Positions 25,970-38,155 of a stretch of 62,419 bases of DNA are shown piece by piece. Origin of the DNA: Pseudomonadota bacterium (GTDB lineage Bacteria > Pseudomonadota > Gammaproteobacteria > Xanthomonadales > Rhodanobacteraceae); assembly GCA_018240465.1 (NCBI GenBank), contig JAFEFS010000087.1:1-62419 (forward strand), read 5' to 3'. The notes under the pieces were generated by a model. It ran no database searches and had not been told where the DNA came from. It saw nothing but the letters and a program-made list of their open reading frames with translations. Each line of letters begins with the position of its first letter. The first letter of the stretch is position 1. Position numbers and translations under genes: made by a program.

Positions 25970-26719
25970 TCAGCGCACCACACTCCGCATGGCCATCACG
26001 ATTTCCTGCGTGCACACGCTCACGCGCGTCACGCGCGCGATGAGGTCGATGACCTTGTCCTTGTAGTCGGCAAAACGATAGGTGCTGAATTTTTCGCGGA
26101 TGGTCGCGTCCTTGGGCTTTTTTTCCTTGTACTGGTCGAGAATCCATTCCAGTGCGCAGCGGTTGCCGAGCTTGTAGTCCCAGGCCTCGGGCGGGATGCC
26201 GGCGAGCGTGGTTTCCGAATCCAGCGCGATCGTGCCGTGTTCCTTGTCGGCCATAAGCCGCGCCTTGGGCGCGGCACCGTTCTTGCGCGCTTTTTCGTCC
26301 GGCGTGTCGAGGCGTTGCAATTGCCACGGCTCGACTTTTTCGTAGCCGATGTGCAGGTCCATCAGTTCCCGGCCCCACTGCGCCCACTGCCAGAAGTCGG
26401 CGTAGAACGGAATGCGCGGAAAATCGCGCTTGAGGTTCTGCGCGTATTTTTCGCGGTAGACGGGATCGTGCAGCACGGCGTAGACGTAATGGAAAATCGC
26501 TTCCTTGGTGATCGACCGTTCCTTCTTGCCGCGGCCGGGCGTGTAGTGCTTGCGGAACTGATCGAGCGCCCAGTCGGTGATGTTGTCGATGCACTTGCCA
26601 TTTTCGTATCGATTGAGCGCAAGAACTTGCGCCGCACTCGGCATGAACACGTCCTTGTTTGGCACTTGATCCAGTGCAATCACGCCGAACTCGCTGCGCT
26701 CTGGAAAAGCGTGAAACAT
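25970..26719 (-). pseudogene. C-terminal remnant of a type ISP restriction-modification enzyme
   Basis: A 249-residue open frame matching only the C-terminal target-recognition part of type ISP (LlaBIII-like) single-chain restriction-modification enzymes. Blocks ENGKCIDNITDWALDQFRKH, AIFHYVYAVLHDPVYREKYA, FPRIPFYADFWQWAQWG and IPPEAWDYKLGNRCALEWIL are characteristic. Intact enzymes are about 1,500 residues with nuclease, helicase and N6-adenine methyltransferase domains; all of those are missing upstream, where the ABC-F gene starts at 26793 on the other strand. The frame that is left begins mid-domain (MFHAFPERSEFGVIALDQVP), so ATG 26719 is probably not an authentic start. It is a deletion scar of a defence system, next to a tRNA-like element. 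Confidence 0.82.
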
Positions 26720-26792
26720 TTTTCACTGTCCGCGAAACCGTTGAAAGACGTTTTTTTCAATGCAGCACGACGCGACCGTTTACAATTCCGCC

Positions 26793-28721
26793 ATGCCTCT
26801 GATCCAGCTCCAAAGCGTCGACTTCAGCGTCGGCGGACCGCTGCTGCTCGAACAGGTCGATCTCACCATCGAGCCGGGCGAGCGTGTGTGCGTGGTCGGC
26901 CGCAATGGCGAGGGCAAATCCACTCTGCTGCGCCTGCTCGCCGGCGAGATAAAACCCGACGACGGTGAGCTGCGCGTACAGGGCGGCGTGCGCGTGGCCA
27001 AGCTCGCGCAGGAAGTGCCGCGGGACGCGCGCGGCAGCGTGTTCGACGTGGTCGCGCAGGGCCTTGGGAACCTCGGCGTCCTGCTCGCGCAATATCATCA
27101 TCTGATCGCGGAGCATTCCGCCGATCTGGCGGCGCTCGGCACGGTACAGGCGCAGATCGAGGCGCAGCACGGCTGGGACCTGGACCGCCGCGTCGCGCAG
27201 GTGCTCGAGCGCCTGGAACTGCCCGCCGACATCGATTTCGCCGCGCTGTCCGGCGGCATGAAACGCCGCGTGCTGCTCGCGCAGGCGCTGGTGCGCGCGC
27301 CGGACGTATTGCTGCTCGACGAGCCGACCAATCACCTCGACATCAGCGCGATCGCGTGGCTGGAGGAATTCCTGCGCGGCGCACCGTTCAGTGTCGTCTT
27401 CGTCACCCACGACCGCAGTTTCCTGCGCGCGCTGGCCACGCGGATTGTCGAAATCGATCGCGGGCAGGTCACATCGTGGCCCGGCGACTACGGGAACTAC
27501 CTGCGCCGCCGCGAGGAACGCCTGCACGCGCAGGCACAGGCGAATGCGCTGTTCGACAAGAAACTCGCTCAGGAAGAGGTCTGGATTCGCCAAGGCATCA
27601 AGGCGCGGCGCACGCGCAACGAAGGCCGCGTGCGCGCACTCAAGGCACTGCGCCGCGAACGCGCCGAACGGCGCGAAGCAACGGGTAGCGCGAAAATGAC
27701 GCTGGCGACCGGGCAGGCCTCGGGCAAGAAAGTCATCGAGGCGCGCGCCGTCGACTACGCCTGGGACGACAAACTCATCCTGCGCGATTTCTCGACCACG
27801 ATTTTGCGCGGCGACCGCATCGGCATCATCGGCGCGAATGGTTCCGGCAAGAGCACGCTGTTGAAACTGTTGCTCGGCGAGTTGAAGCCGCGGCGCGGCG
27901 AAATCGAAGCCGGCACCAACCTGTCGATCGCCTACTTCGACCAGCTCCGCAGCGCGCTGCGCGAAGACTGGAACGCGCTCGACAATGTCGCCGAAGGCAC
28001 CGAGTACATCGAACTCAATGGCAGCCGCAAGCACGTGCTCGGCTACCTGCAGGACTTCCTGTTCTCGCCGGAGCGCGCACGCGCGCCGATCACGCGCCTG
28101 TCCGGTGGCGAGCGCAACCGCCTGCTGCTCGCGAAACTGTTCGCGCAACCCTCGAACCTGCTGGTCATGGACGAGCCGACCAACGATCTCGACGTGGAGA
28201 CGCTGGAGCTGCTCGAGGAACTGCTCGCCGCCTACCCGGGCACCCTGCTGCTCGTCTCGCACGACCGCGAGTTCATCGACAACGTGGTGACCTCGACCCT
28301 GGTGCTCGAAGGCGACGGCCGCGTCGGCGAATACGTCGGCGGGTTCGGCGACTGGCTGCGGCAAAGACCCGCGTCGGCTCGCCATCCCGGCAAAGAAACA
28401 GAAATACAGATGAAAGGGATGCCGGCTGACGCCGACATGACGGATACGCCGGATCCCGGCTTGCGCCGGGTTGACGAGCGAAAGGAATCCGCCGCTGCGG
28501 CAAAACGCAAACTCAGCTACAAGGACGCACGCGAGCTCGAACAGCTGCCGGTCCGCATCGAGTCGCTCGAAAACGACATCGCCGCGCGCAGCGCGGCGAT
28601 GAACGACCCGGCATTTTTCAAGCAGGACAGCGCCGCGATCCTCGCCGCGAACGGCGAACTCGCGAAACTGCAGGCCGAACTCGACCAGGCCTACGCGCGC
28701 TGGCAGGCGCTCGAAAGCTGA
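26793..28721 (+). CDS. uup: ABC-F family ATPase Uup
   Basis: A 642-residue soluble ABC-F protein with two nucleotide-binding domains: Walker A GRNGEGKSTLL (36-46), signature LSGGMKRRVLLAQAL, Walker B LLLDEPTNHLD; then GANGSGKSTLLKLL, LSGGERNRLLLAKL, VMDEPTNDLD. The C-terminal coiled-coil extension (KRKLSYKDARELEQLPVRIE to the end) identifies Uup, a ribosome- and DNA-structure-associated factor linked to branched DNA and transposon excision. The start is ATG 26793; an upstream ATG at 26760 belongs to the leader. The linker between the second domain and the extension (about 530-565) is translated from two palindromic repeats at 28417-28477, which keep the frame open. Confidence 0.95.
   Translation: MPLIQLQSVDFSVGGPLLLEQVDLTIEPGERVCVVGRNGEGKSTLLRLLAGEIKPDDGELRVQGGVRVAKLAQEVPRDARGSVFDVVAQGLGNLGVLLAQYHHLIAEHSADLAALGTVQAQIEAQHGWDLDRRVAQVLERLELPADIDFAALSGGMKRRVLLAQALVRAPDVLLLDEPTNHLDISAIAWLEEFLRGAPFSVVFVTHDRSFLRALATRIVEIDRGQVTSWPGDYGNYLRRREERLHAQAQANALFDKKLAQEEVWIRQGIKARRTRNEGRVRALKALRRERAERREATGSAKMTLATGQASGKKVIEARAVDYAWDDKLILRDFSTTILRGDRIGIIGANGSGKSTLLKLLLGELKPRRGEIEAGTNLSIAYFDQLRSALREDWNALDNVAEGTEYIELNGSRKHVLGYLQDFLFSPERARAPITRLSGGERNRLLLAKLFAQPSNLLVMDEPTNDLDVETLELLEELLAAYPGTLLLVSHDREFIDNVVTSTLVLEGDGRVGEYVGGFGDWLRQRPASARHPGKETEIQMKGMPADADMTDTPDPGLRRVDERKESAAAAKRKLSYKDARELEQLPVRIESLENDIAARSAAMNDPAFFKQDSAAILAANGELAKLQAELDQAYARWQALES
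28417..28477 (+). repeat. Two tandem palindromic repeat units inside the uup coding sequence
   Basis: Unit A 28417-28442 (GGATGCCGGC-TGAC-GCCGACATGACG) and unit B 28451-28477 (GGATCCCGGC-TTGC-GCCGGGTTGACGA). Both match the intergenic unit at 2675-2701 in order GGAT - stem - loop - stem - TGACG. Both are in the same orientation and within the uup frame, adding roughly 25-30 residues to the interdomain linker. Confidence 0.75.
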
Positions 28722-28776
28722 GCGCAAGTCGGCTAGGCTTGGCCTGCCCCTCCAACGTCGATCGCCGCGCCCGACC

Positions 28777-31020
28777 ATGCTTCGCCTCCTCGCCCTCCTC
28801 GCCTTCCTCGCACTCGCCACGGCGGGCGTAGCCCCCACCGAAGCTTCCGCGCAATCACTTCGCCCGAAGACCTGCCTCGTGCTCGGCGGCGGCGGCGCGC
28901 GCGGTGCCGCGCACATCGGCGTTCTGAAAGTGATCGAACGCGAGCACATACCGATCGACTGCATCACCGGCACCTCGATGGGCGCGATCGTCGGCGGCCT
29001 CTACGCCGCGGGTTACAACGCGACGGAGATAGAAGTGGTGCTCAAGAGCATCGACTGGAAGGACGTGTTCAACGACGATCCGCCGCGCGAAGAGTTGCCG
29101 ATGCGGCGCAAGGAGGACGAACTGCGCTTCCTCGGCGGCATCGAGTTCGGCCTGCGCGACGGCAAGATCGCCCTGCCGCGCGGCGCAATCCAGGGGCAGA
29201 AGCTGCAACTGCTGCTGCGCCGTCTGCTGCTGTCCACGTTGCGCACCGAGGACTTCGACGACCTGCCGATTCCGTTCCGTTCGGTTGCGACCGACATCGG
29301 CAAGGGCGAGAAGGTCGTGTTCGCGAGCGGCGATCTGGCCATGGCGATCCGCGCAAGCATGTCGGTCCCCGCGGCCTTCGCGCCGATCCGCTACCAGGGC
29401 CACCTGCTCGTCGACGGAGGCATCGTCGACAATGTGCCGATCGAGGAGGCGCGCAAGCTCGGCGGCACGCGCCTGATCGTGGTCAATGTCGGCGCGCCGC
29501 TCGCCTCCGAGAATGAACTGACTTCGCCGTTCGCGATTGCCAACCAGATGTTGACCGCGATGATGAAGCGGCAGACGGACGCACAACTGCACACGCTCGG
29601 CGCCGGCGACGTGCTGCTCGTGCCGGCGCTAGGCGATCTGTCCAGCGCCGCATTCGACCGCACTCCCGAAGCAGTCGCGTACGGTGAGCAGGCCGCCGAC
29701 GCCCAGCTCGCCGCGTTGCGTACGTTCTCCGCCAGCGAAACCGATTACGCCGCGTTCACCGCGCATCATCGACAGAAGCCGTTCGATCCGCCGCTGATCG
29801 CGTTCCTCGACGTACTCACCGGCCGCAGCCGCACCGCGGACTACGTGCGCCAGCGCCTGTCCGATACGGTCGGCAAACGGTTCGACACTTCGATGCTCGA
29901 AGACCGCATCGGCCTCGCCTATGGTGAAGGCAGCTACGAGCGCATCACCTACGATCTCGCCGACAGGGATGGCGGCACCGGTCTCGTCGTGCAACCGGTC
30001 GACAAGGGCTGGGGACCGAACTTCCTGCGCGTGGGCCTGCGCCTGGCCGACAACTTTGCCGGGCGCAGCAGCTACCAGTTGTTCACCGAGGCGAATTTCA
30101 CCGGCCTCAACTCGCTCGGTGGCGAAAGCCGCAACCGCGTCCAGCTCGGCGAGGTCACCGAACTGTACAGCGAGTTCCTGCAGCCGTGGGGACGTCTGGG
30201 CCAGTTCTACGTCGCGCCCTTCCTGCAATACAAGGCCTACAACTTCCCGCTCGACGACAACGGCATCGAACTCGCCGAGTACCGCCGCCAACGTTATCTC
30301 GGCGCGGTCGAGTTCGGTTACACGCCCGATGCGAGCTGGCAGTTGTCGTCGGCACTCGAATACGGACACGATGCGGCGCACCTGCGCATCGGCACGCCCA
30401 GCAGCGCCGAGCGACCGGTCGGGCTGCCGAAGAATGTGTCCAGCGACTTCGGTGGCGTCGTCCTGCGTGCGGTTTACGACGACCTCGACAACGGTGCGTT
30501 TCCCAAGCGAGGGGTGCGCCTGGACGTCTCCGAAGAGCTGTTGCTGACCCAACTCGGGTCGAGCGACGCCGCGCGCATCACGCGCCTGCGCTGGGATTGG
30601 GCGCTGTCGCGCGGCGTCAACCATGTGCTGCTCGGCGCCAGCGTCGCCGCCGCCAGCGGCCACGGCGCGAACGCACAGATCGCCGCGCTGAGCCAGATCG
30701 GCGGCCTCGCCAACCTCTCCGGCTACACCGAAAACCAGTTGTTCGCCTCGAACACCGCGTTGCTGCGCGCGATCTACTACCGGCGCATGACCAATGCCGA
30801 TGCGCTGTTCAGCGTCCCGCTCTACTTGGGCGGCAGCCTCGAAGCCGGCGGCTGGTGGAACGAGCGCCGTCGCATCGGCAGCAACATGATCGGCGCCGGC
30901 AGCGTCTTCGTCGGCATCGACACGTTCCTCGGACCGATCTTTCTCGGCTACGGCTACGCGCAGGGCGGGCACAGCGCGGCGTACCTGACGTTCGGCTCGC
31001 TGCTGCGCGCGAACGAGTAG
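28777..31020 (+). CDS. Patatin-like phospholipase with outer-membrane barrel (type Vd autotransporter, PlpD-like)
   Basis: A 747-residue exported protein. The signal peptide is MLRLLALLAFLALATAGVA. The patatin domain (about 30-300) has the oxyanion motif LGGGGARG, the nucleophile Ser67 in GTSMG and the dyad Asp213 in LVDGG. A POTRA-like linker follows (about 300-400; KRFDTSMLEDRIGLAYGEGS). The C-terminal part to residue 747 is a surface-antigen (D15/BamA-like) 16-stranded barrel rich in alternating aromatic strands (SYQLFTEANFTGLNSLGGES, then GQFYVAPFLQYKAYNFPLDD). This is the PlpD/type Vd layout, in which the barrel carries the lipase outside. Monocistronic, 55 bp after uup. Confidence 0.93.
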   Translation: MLRLLALLAFLALATAGVAPTEASAQSLRPKTCLVLGGGGARGAAHIGVLKVIEREHIPIDCITGTSMGAIVGGLYAAGYNATEIEVVLKSIDWKDVFNDDPPREELPMRRKEDELRFLGGIEFGLRDGKIALPRGAIQGQKLQLLLRRLLLSTLRTEDFDDLPIPFRSVATDIGKGEKVVFASGDLAMAIRASMSVPAAFAPIRYQGHLLVDGGIVDNVPIEEARKLGGTRLIVVNVGAPLASENELTSPFAIANQMLTAMMKRQTDAQLHTLGAGDVLLVPALGDLSSAAFDRTPEAVAYGEQAADAQLAALRTFSASETDYAAFTAHHRQKPFDPPLIAFLDVLTGRSRTADYVRQRLSDTVGKRFDTSMLEDRIGLAYGEGSYERITYDLADRDGGTGLVVQPVDKGWGPNFLRVGLRLADNFAGRSSYQLFTEANFTGLNSLGGESRNRVQLGEVTELYSEFLQPWGRLGQFYVAPFLQYKAYNFPLDDNGIELAEYRRQRYLGAVEFGYTPDASWQLSSALEYGHDAAHLRIGTPSSAERPVGLPKNVSSDFGGVVLRAVYDDLDNGAFPKRGVRLDVSEELLLTQLGSSDAARITRLRWDWALSRGVNHVLLGASVAAASGHGANAQIAALSQIGGLANLSGYTENQLFASNTALLRAIYYRRMTNADALFSVPLYLGGSLEAGGWWNERRRIGSNMIGAGSVFVGIDTFLGPIFLGYGYAQGGHSAAYLTFGSLLRANE

Positions 31021-31029
31021 CGGCGCAGA

Positions 31030-32652
31030 TCAGCGCCAGGCCGAGGTGATCGGATACCGGCGCTCGCGCCCGAACGCGCGCCGCGACACCTTCGGCCCCG
31101 GCGCGGCCTGATGGCGCTTCCATTCGTTGATGCGCACGAGGCGCAGCACATGCTCGACGACCTCGGCACTGTAGCCGGCGCGCACGATGTCCTCGCGCGA
31201 TTGCTCCTGGTCGACATAGCGCAGCAGGACCGCATCGAGCACGTCGTACGGCGGCAGCGAGTCCTGGTCGGTCTGGTTCTCGCGCAGTTCCGCGGTCGGC
31301 GCACGCGTGATGACCTCGGGCGGAATCACCGGCGCGCCGCCGACCGTGTTGCGCCAGTTGGCGAGCGCGTAGACCTCGGTCTTGTACAGATCCTTGATCG
31401 GCGCGTAGCCGCCGCACATGTCGCCGTAGATCGTCGCGTAGCCGACCGCGTATTCGCTCTTGTTGCCGGTGGTGAGCACGAGGCCGCCGAACTTGTTCGA
31501 CAGCGCCATCAGCATCGTGCCGCGGCTGCGCGATTGCAGATTTTCTTCGGTCGCATCGACCGCATGTCCGGCGAACATCGGTGCGAGTGCATCGAGGAAA
31601 CCGTTGACTGGCGCTTCGATTGGCACGGTGAAGAGCCTCACGCCGAGCGCGCGTGCCTGCTCGTCGGCGAGATCGTTGCTCTGCCCCGAAGTGTACTTCG
31701 ACGGCAGGCGCACGCCGGTCACGTTGTCTGCGCCGAGCGCATCCACCGCGATCGCGAGTACGAGCGCCGAGTCGATGCCACCCGACAGGCCGATCCAGAC
31801 TTTGCTGAACCCGTTCTTCGCGCAGTAGTCGCGCGTGCCGCGCACGATCGCGCGCCAGGCGAGTGCATCGCGGCCCTCGTCGCCATCGGCGGGCCAGCCG
31901 ACCGGGGCGAACTTGCGCGTGGTTGCATCGTAGTCGGCAATGCACCAGTGGTCTTCGAAAGCGCGCGCGGCATGGTGGATGTGGCCGTCGCCGTCGGCGA
32001 GCACCGAGGCTCCGTCGAACACGAGCGCGTCCTGGCCGCCGACGAGATTGAGATAAGCCAGTGCCACGCCCGTTTCCTTCACTCGCGTCGCGAGCAAGGC
32101 GTCGCGCTGCGCGTGCTTGTCGCGCTCGAACGGCGAGGCGTTCGGCACGATGACGAGTTGCGCGCCGCGCTCGACCGTGGCGGCGAGCGGCTCGGCAAAC
32201 CACAAGTCCTCGCAAATGATGAGGCCGACAGACACGCCGCTCACCGCGAACACGCACGAGCCGCCATCCGCGTCGACGTCGAAATAGCGGCGCTCGTCGA
32301 ACACCGCGTAGTTCGGCAGCTCGCGCTTGCGGTACGTTGCCTCGATGCCGCCGTCGCGCAACACCGAGGCAGCGTTGTAGACGACCGCGCCGGCCGCCTG
32401 CGGCCAGCCGACCACGGCGACGATGCCGTGTACGCTTGCCGCGATGCGCTGCAGCGCAGCTTCGCATTCGGCGAGAAAGCTCGGCCGCAACAGCAGATCC
32501 TCGGGCGGATAGCCGCTGATCGAAAGCTCCGGAAACAGCACGAGATCGGCGCGGTGCACGTCGCGCGCCTCAGCGATCATCGCCGCGATGCGCTCCGCGT
32601 TGCGCGCGACTGCGCCGACGGGAAAATCGAATTGCGCGAGAGCGATACGCAT
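31030..32652 (-). CDS. nadE: Glutamine-dependent NAD+ synthetase
   Basis: A 540-residue two-domain NAD synthase that converts nicotinate-adenine dinucleotide to NAD using ammonia released from glutamine. The N-terminal nitrilase-type glutaminase has the triad Glu42 (LVLFPELSISGYPPEDLL), Lys109 (EATYRKRELPNY) and Cys147 (GLIICEDLWF). The C-terminal synthetase has the ATP pyrophosphatase motif LSGGIDSALVLAIAVDALG and the conserved TTGNKSEYAVGYATIYGDMC. Length is normal. Start ATG 32652. Convergent with the patatin gene (9 bp apart) and 87 bp downstream of sucD, separated by a long hairpin. nadE beside sucDC is a familiar arrangement in Xanthomonadales. Confidence 0.97.
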   Translation of the reverse strand: MRIALAQFDFPVGAVARNAERIAAMIAEARDVHRADLVLFPELSISGYPPEDLLLRPSFLAECEAALQRIAASVHGIVAVVGWPQAAGAVVYNAASVLRDGGIEATYRKRELPNYAVFDERRYFDVDADGGSCVFAVSGVSVGLIICEDLWFAEPLAATVERGAQLVIVPNASPFERDKHAQRDALLATRVKETGVALAYLNLVGGQDALVFDGASVLADGDGHIHHAARAFEDHWCIADYDATTRKFAPVGWPADGDEGRDALAWRAIVRGTRDYCAKNGFSKVWIGLSGGIDSALVLAIAVDALGADNVTGVRLPSKYTSGQSNDLADEQARALGVRLFTVPIEAPVNGFLDALAPMFAGHAVDATEENLQSRSRGTMLMALSNKFGGLVLTTGNKSEYAVGYATIYGDMCGGYAPIKDLYKTEVYALANWRNTVGGAPVIPPEVITRAPTAELRENQTDQDSLPPYDVLDAVLLRYVDQEQSREDIVRAGYSAEVVEHVLRLVRINEWKRHQAAPGPKVSRRAFGRERRYPITSAWR

Positions 32653-32668
32653 CGTAGAAACCTGCTGA

Positions 32669-32703
32669 CTCGGCGCTAAGCGGCTCCGCCGCTTAACGCC
32701 GAG
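32669..32703. terminator. Long hairpin between sucD and nadE
   Basis: CTCGGCG-c-TAAGCGGC / GCCGCTTA-a-CGCCGAG with loop TCC: 15 paired bases with one mismatch. It sits 36 bp after the sucD stop. There is no U tract on the minus strand, so termination may be partial or factor-assisted; it could also be an mRNA stability element. Confidence 0.65.
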
Positions 32704-32739
32704 AGTTATTGCCGCAAGCGCAGCTTGTCGGCAACAACC

Positions 32740-33612
<873 letters not shown>

Positions 33613-33631
33613 GGGAATTCTCGTCTCTCGA

Positions 33632-34798
<1,167 letters not shown>

Positions 34799-35023
34799 GG
34801 ACCACCTTGGGGGGAGTTGGTGAATACACGCGGCGCGCCGGCGCGGCCGGGGCGCGTATTGTGATGAATCGCCGGGCCAAAAAAAAGGCCGACGCCATTT
34901 CCCGTGGCCACGAACCTGCTGCGGCGCAGCCCGGCCGGCAACGCGCCGCCTCACAAGTGCGATTCGACCGCTTATACTTGCCCACGGGGAAAAACCCGCA
35001 AAACAATAAGGAATCACCCGGCC

Positions 35024-36652
35024 GTGGCCGTCGCCGCCGTCCAATCCAGCTTCGCCGCCCGCGCCGCAAGCGATACCGCCGCAATCACGCGCGAGTTCTA
35101 TTTTTTCAACCTGTTCCGCGTCCTCGAAGCGGTCATCATCATTGCGCTGATGTTCAGTCCGTACGCGGTCGAATGGGTCAGCCTCGTGCACCCCGAGCTC
35201 GGCCGCGGCACCGCGCTGTTCTACATGATCTTCGCAGTGCTCACCGTCGCCTTCGCCACGCGCGAGGCGCGCTACTACCGAACCTGGGTCGATGCCTCGC
35301 TGGTCGTCGACATCCTGGTCTGCGCCCTGGCGATGTTCTCCATCCGTCACCAGTTCATCAGCCTGGCCCTGCTCCTGCTCGTCAATATCGGCGGCGCGGC
35401 GACCCTGCTGCCGCGACGCATCTCGTTCTTCTTCGCCGCGTTGGCGACGTTCGGCGTGTTCGCCCAGAACATCGCCGGCAACCTGCTCAACGAGGATCAT
35501 CGCGAAGTCCTCGAGGCCGGCATCTGCGGCCTGGCTTACTTCTCGGTTACCGGCCTGTGCCTGTTCCTCGGTCGGCGCATGCGTGCCTCCGAAGCGCTCG
35601 CCAGCCGACGAGGCAGCGACCTGCGCAACCTCGCCCAGATCAACGAGTTGATCATCCGGCGCATGAAGACCGGCGTGCTCGTCGTCGACGGCGGCAATAC
35701 CGTGCACCGCTGGAACGAGGCCGCTGCCGCGTTGATCGGCAACCCCACCGACGGCCACAACGACCTCGGCCGCATCGCGCCCGAACTCTCGCGCCGGCTC
35801 TACCACTGGCGCACCTCGCGCAAGATCGACAACACGGCGATCTCGCTGGCCGAAGGTGCGCCCGAAGTGATCCCGCGCTTCACGCGCATGGCCGCGAACG
35901 ACGCCGAGAACGTCCTTATCTTCCTCGACGACACCTCGCTCGTCTCGCGTCGCGCCGAGCAACTCACGCTCGCCTCGATGGGCCGGCTCGCCGGCTCGAT
36001 CGCGCACGAGATCCGCAACCCGCTCGCCGCGATCAGCTACTCGGCGCAGTTGCTCGCCGAGTCCGAAGCACTCGACAGCGCAGACCAGCGCATGATCGAG
36101 ATCATCCGCAGTCATGCCGGGCGTGTGAACGAGATCGTCGAGAACATCCTGCACCTTGCCCGGCGCGAACGCTCGATGCCGGAAAGCGTCGATCTCGTCG
36201 CCTGGACCGAGCGTTTCATCGTCGACTTCAAGGCCACGATCGACATCGGCGCAAACAGCCTCGCCGCCAAGCCGCAAAAGACGAAGGTGGAAACGCTGGT
36301 CGATCCGAAGCAGTTGCAACAGGTCGTGTGGAATCTCGTGCAGAACGCCCTGCGCTACGGCCATGCGCCCGGCGACCCGGCCCGCATCAGCCTGATCGTG
36401 CGCCAAACCGGCGACCGTGGCCCGCCGATGCTCGACATCGTCGACCGCGGACCCGGCATCCCGGCCAAGGTCGCAGCGCAGATTTTCGAGCCATTCTTCA
36501 CCACCCATGAACTCGGCACGGGCCTGGGCCTCTATCTCGCGCGCGAGATGTGCCTGGCCAATCTCGCCACCCTCGAATATCTTCCGATCGCCGGCGGCGG
36601 CAGTTGCTTCCGCATAACCTTCGCGCCACCGCCGACGCCATCACTCAGCTGA
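35024..36652 (+). CDS. pilS: Sensor histidine kinase PilS (type IV pilus regulation)
   Basis: A 542-residue membrane kinase that pairs with PilR to control pilin expression. The N-terminal sensor has about six membrane helices ([109 protein letters not shown]), then a PAS-like region and the catalytic core: His328 in [18 protein letters not shown], the N-box [14 protein letters not shown], and the G-boxes [10 protein letters not shown] and [13 protein letters not shown]. The likely start is GTG 35024, after AAGGA; a start at 34904 would add 40 poorly fitting residues. pilR starts 56 bp downstream. Confidence 0.93.
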   Translation: MAVAAVQSSFAARAASDTAAITREFYFFNLFRVLEAVIIIALMFSPYAVEWVSLVHPELGRGTALFYMIFAVLTVAFATREARYYRTWVDASLVVDILVCALAMFSIRHQFISLALLLLVNIGGAATLLPRRISFFFAALATFGVFAQNIAGNLLNEDHREVLEAGICGLAYFSVTGLCLFLGRRMRASEALASRRGSDLRNLAQINELIIRRMKTGVLVVDGGNTVHRWNEAAAALIGNPTDGHNDLGRIAPELSRRLYHWRTSRKIDNTAISLAEGAPEVIPRFTRMAANDAENVLIFLDDTSLVSRRAEQLTLASMGRLAGSIAHEIRNPLAAISYSAQLLAESEALDSADQRMIEIIRSHAGRVNEIVENILHLARRERSMPESVDLVAWTERFIVDFKATIDIGANSLAAKPQKTKVETLVDPKQLQQVVWNLVQNALRYGHAPGDPARISLIVRQTGDRGPPMLDIVDRGPGIPAKVAAQIFEPFFTTHELGTGLGLYLAREMCLANLATLEYLPIAGGGSCFRITFAPPPTPSLS

Positions 36653-36708
36653 ACGGGGATTCGCGCCCGGCCCTGCGTCAGCGAAATTTTTCCGGTACGA
36701 TCCCTCCG

Positions 36709-38100
<1,392 letters not shown>

Positions 38101-38104
38101 AGCC

Positions 38105-38155
38105 TTTCCGGAGTCATGGACGGGAAATCCCCGCTCATGCTGCAGACTCCGGAAA
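38105..38155. repeat. Inverted repeat spanning the pilR / histidine-kinase convergence
   Basis: TTTCCGGAGTC (38105-38115) and GACTCCGGAAA (38145-38155), a perfect 11-bp pair with 29 bp between. The right arm lies inside the last codons of the convergent kinase gene. It can form a hairpin in either transcript and may stop both. Confidence 0.6.

Noticed and set aside
23032..26793. Matching att direct repeats flanking the accessory patch
   Set aside because: I looked for a second copy of the T-arm sequence near pyk and uup and did not see one; a computed search would be needed.
26757..28973. A 738-codon minus-strand open frame under uup
   Set aside because: No recognisable motif; the plus strand encodes complete ABC-F motifs over the same interval.
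34799..36508. Upstream extension of sucC giving a 958-residue frame
   Set aside because: The added part is antisense to pilS and lacks any domain; sucC starts at the conserved MNFHEYQAK.
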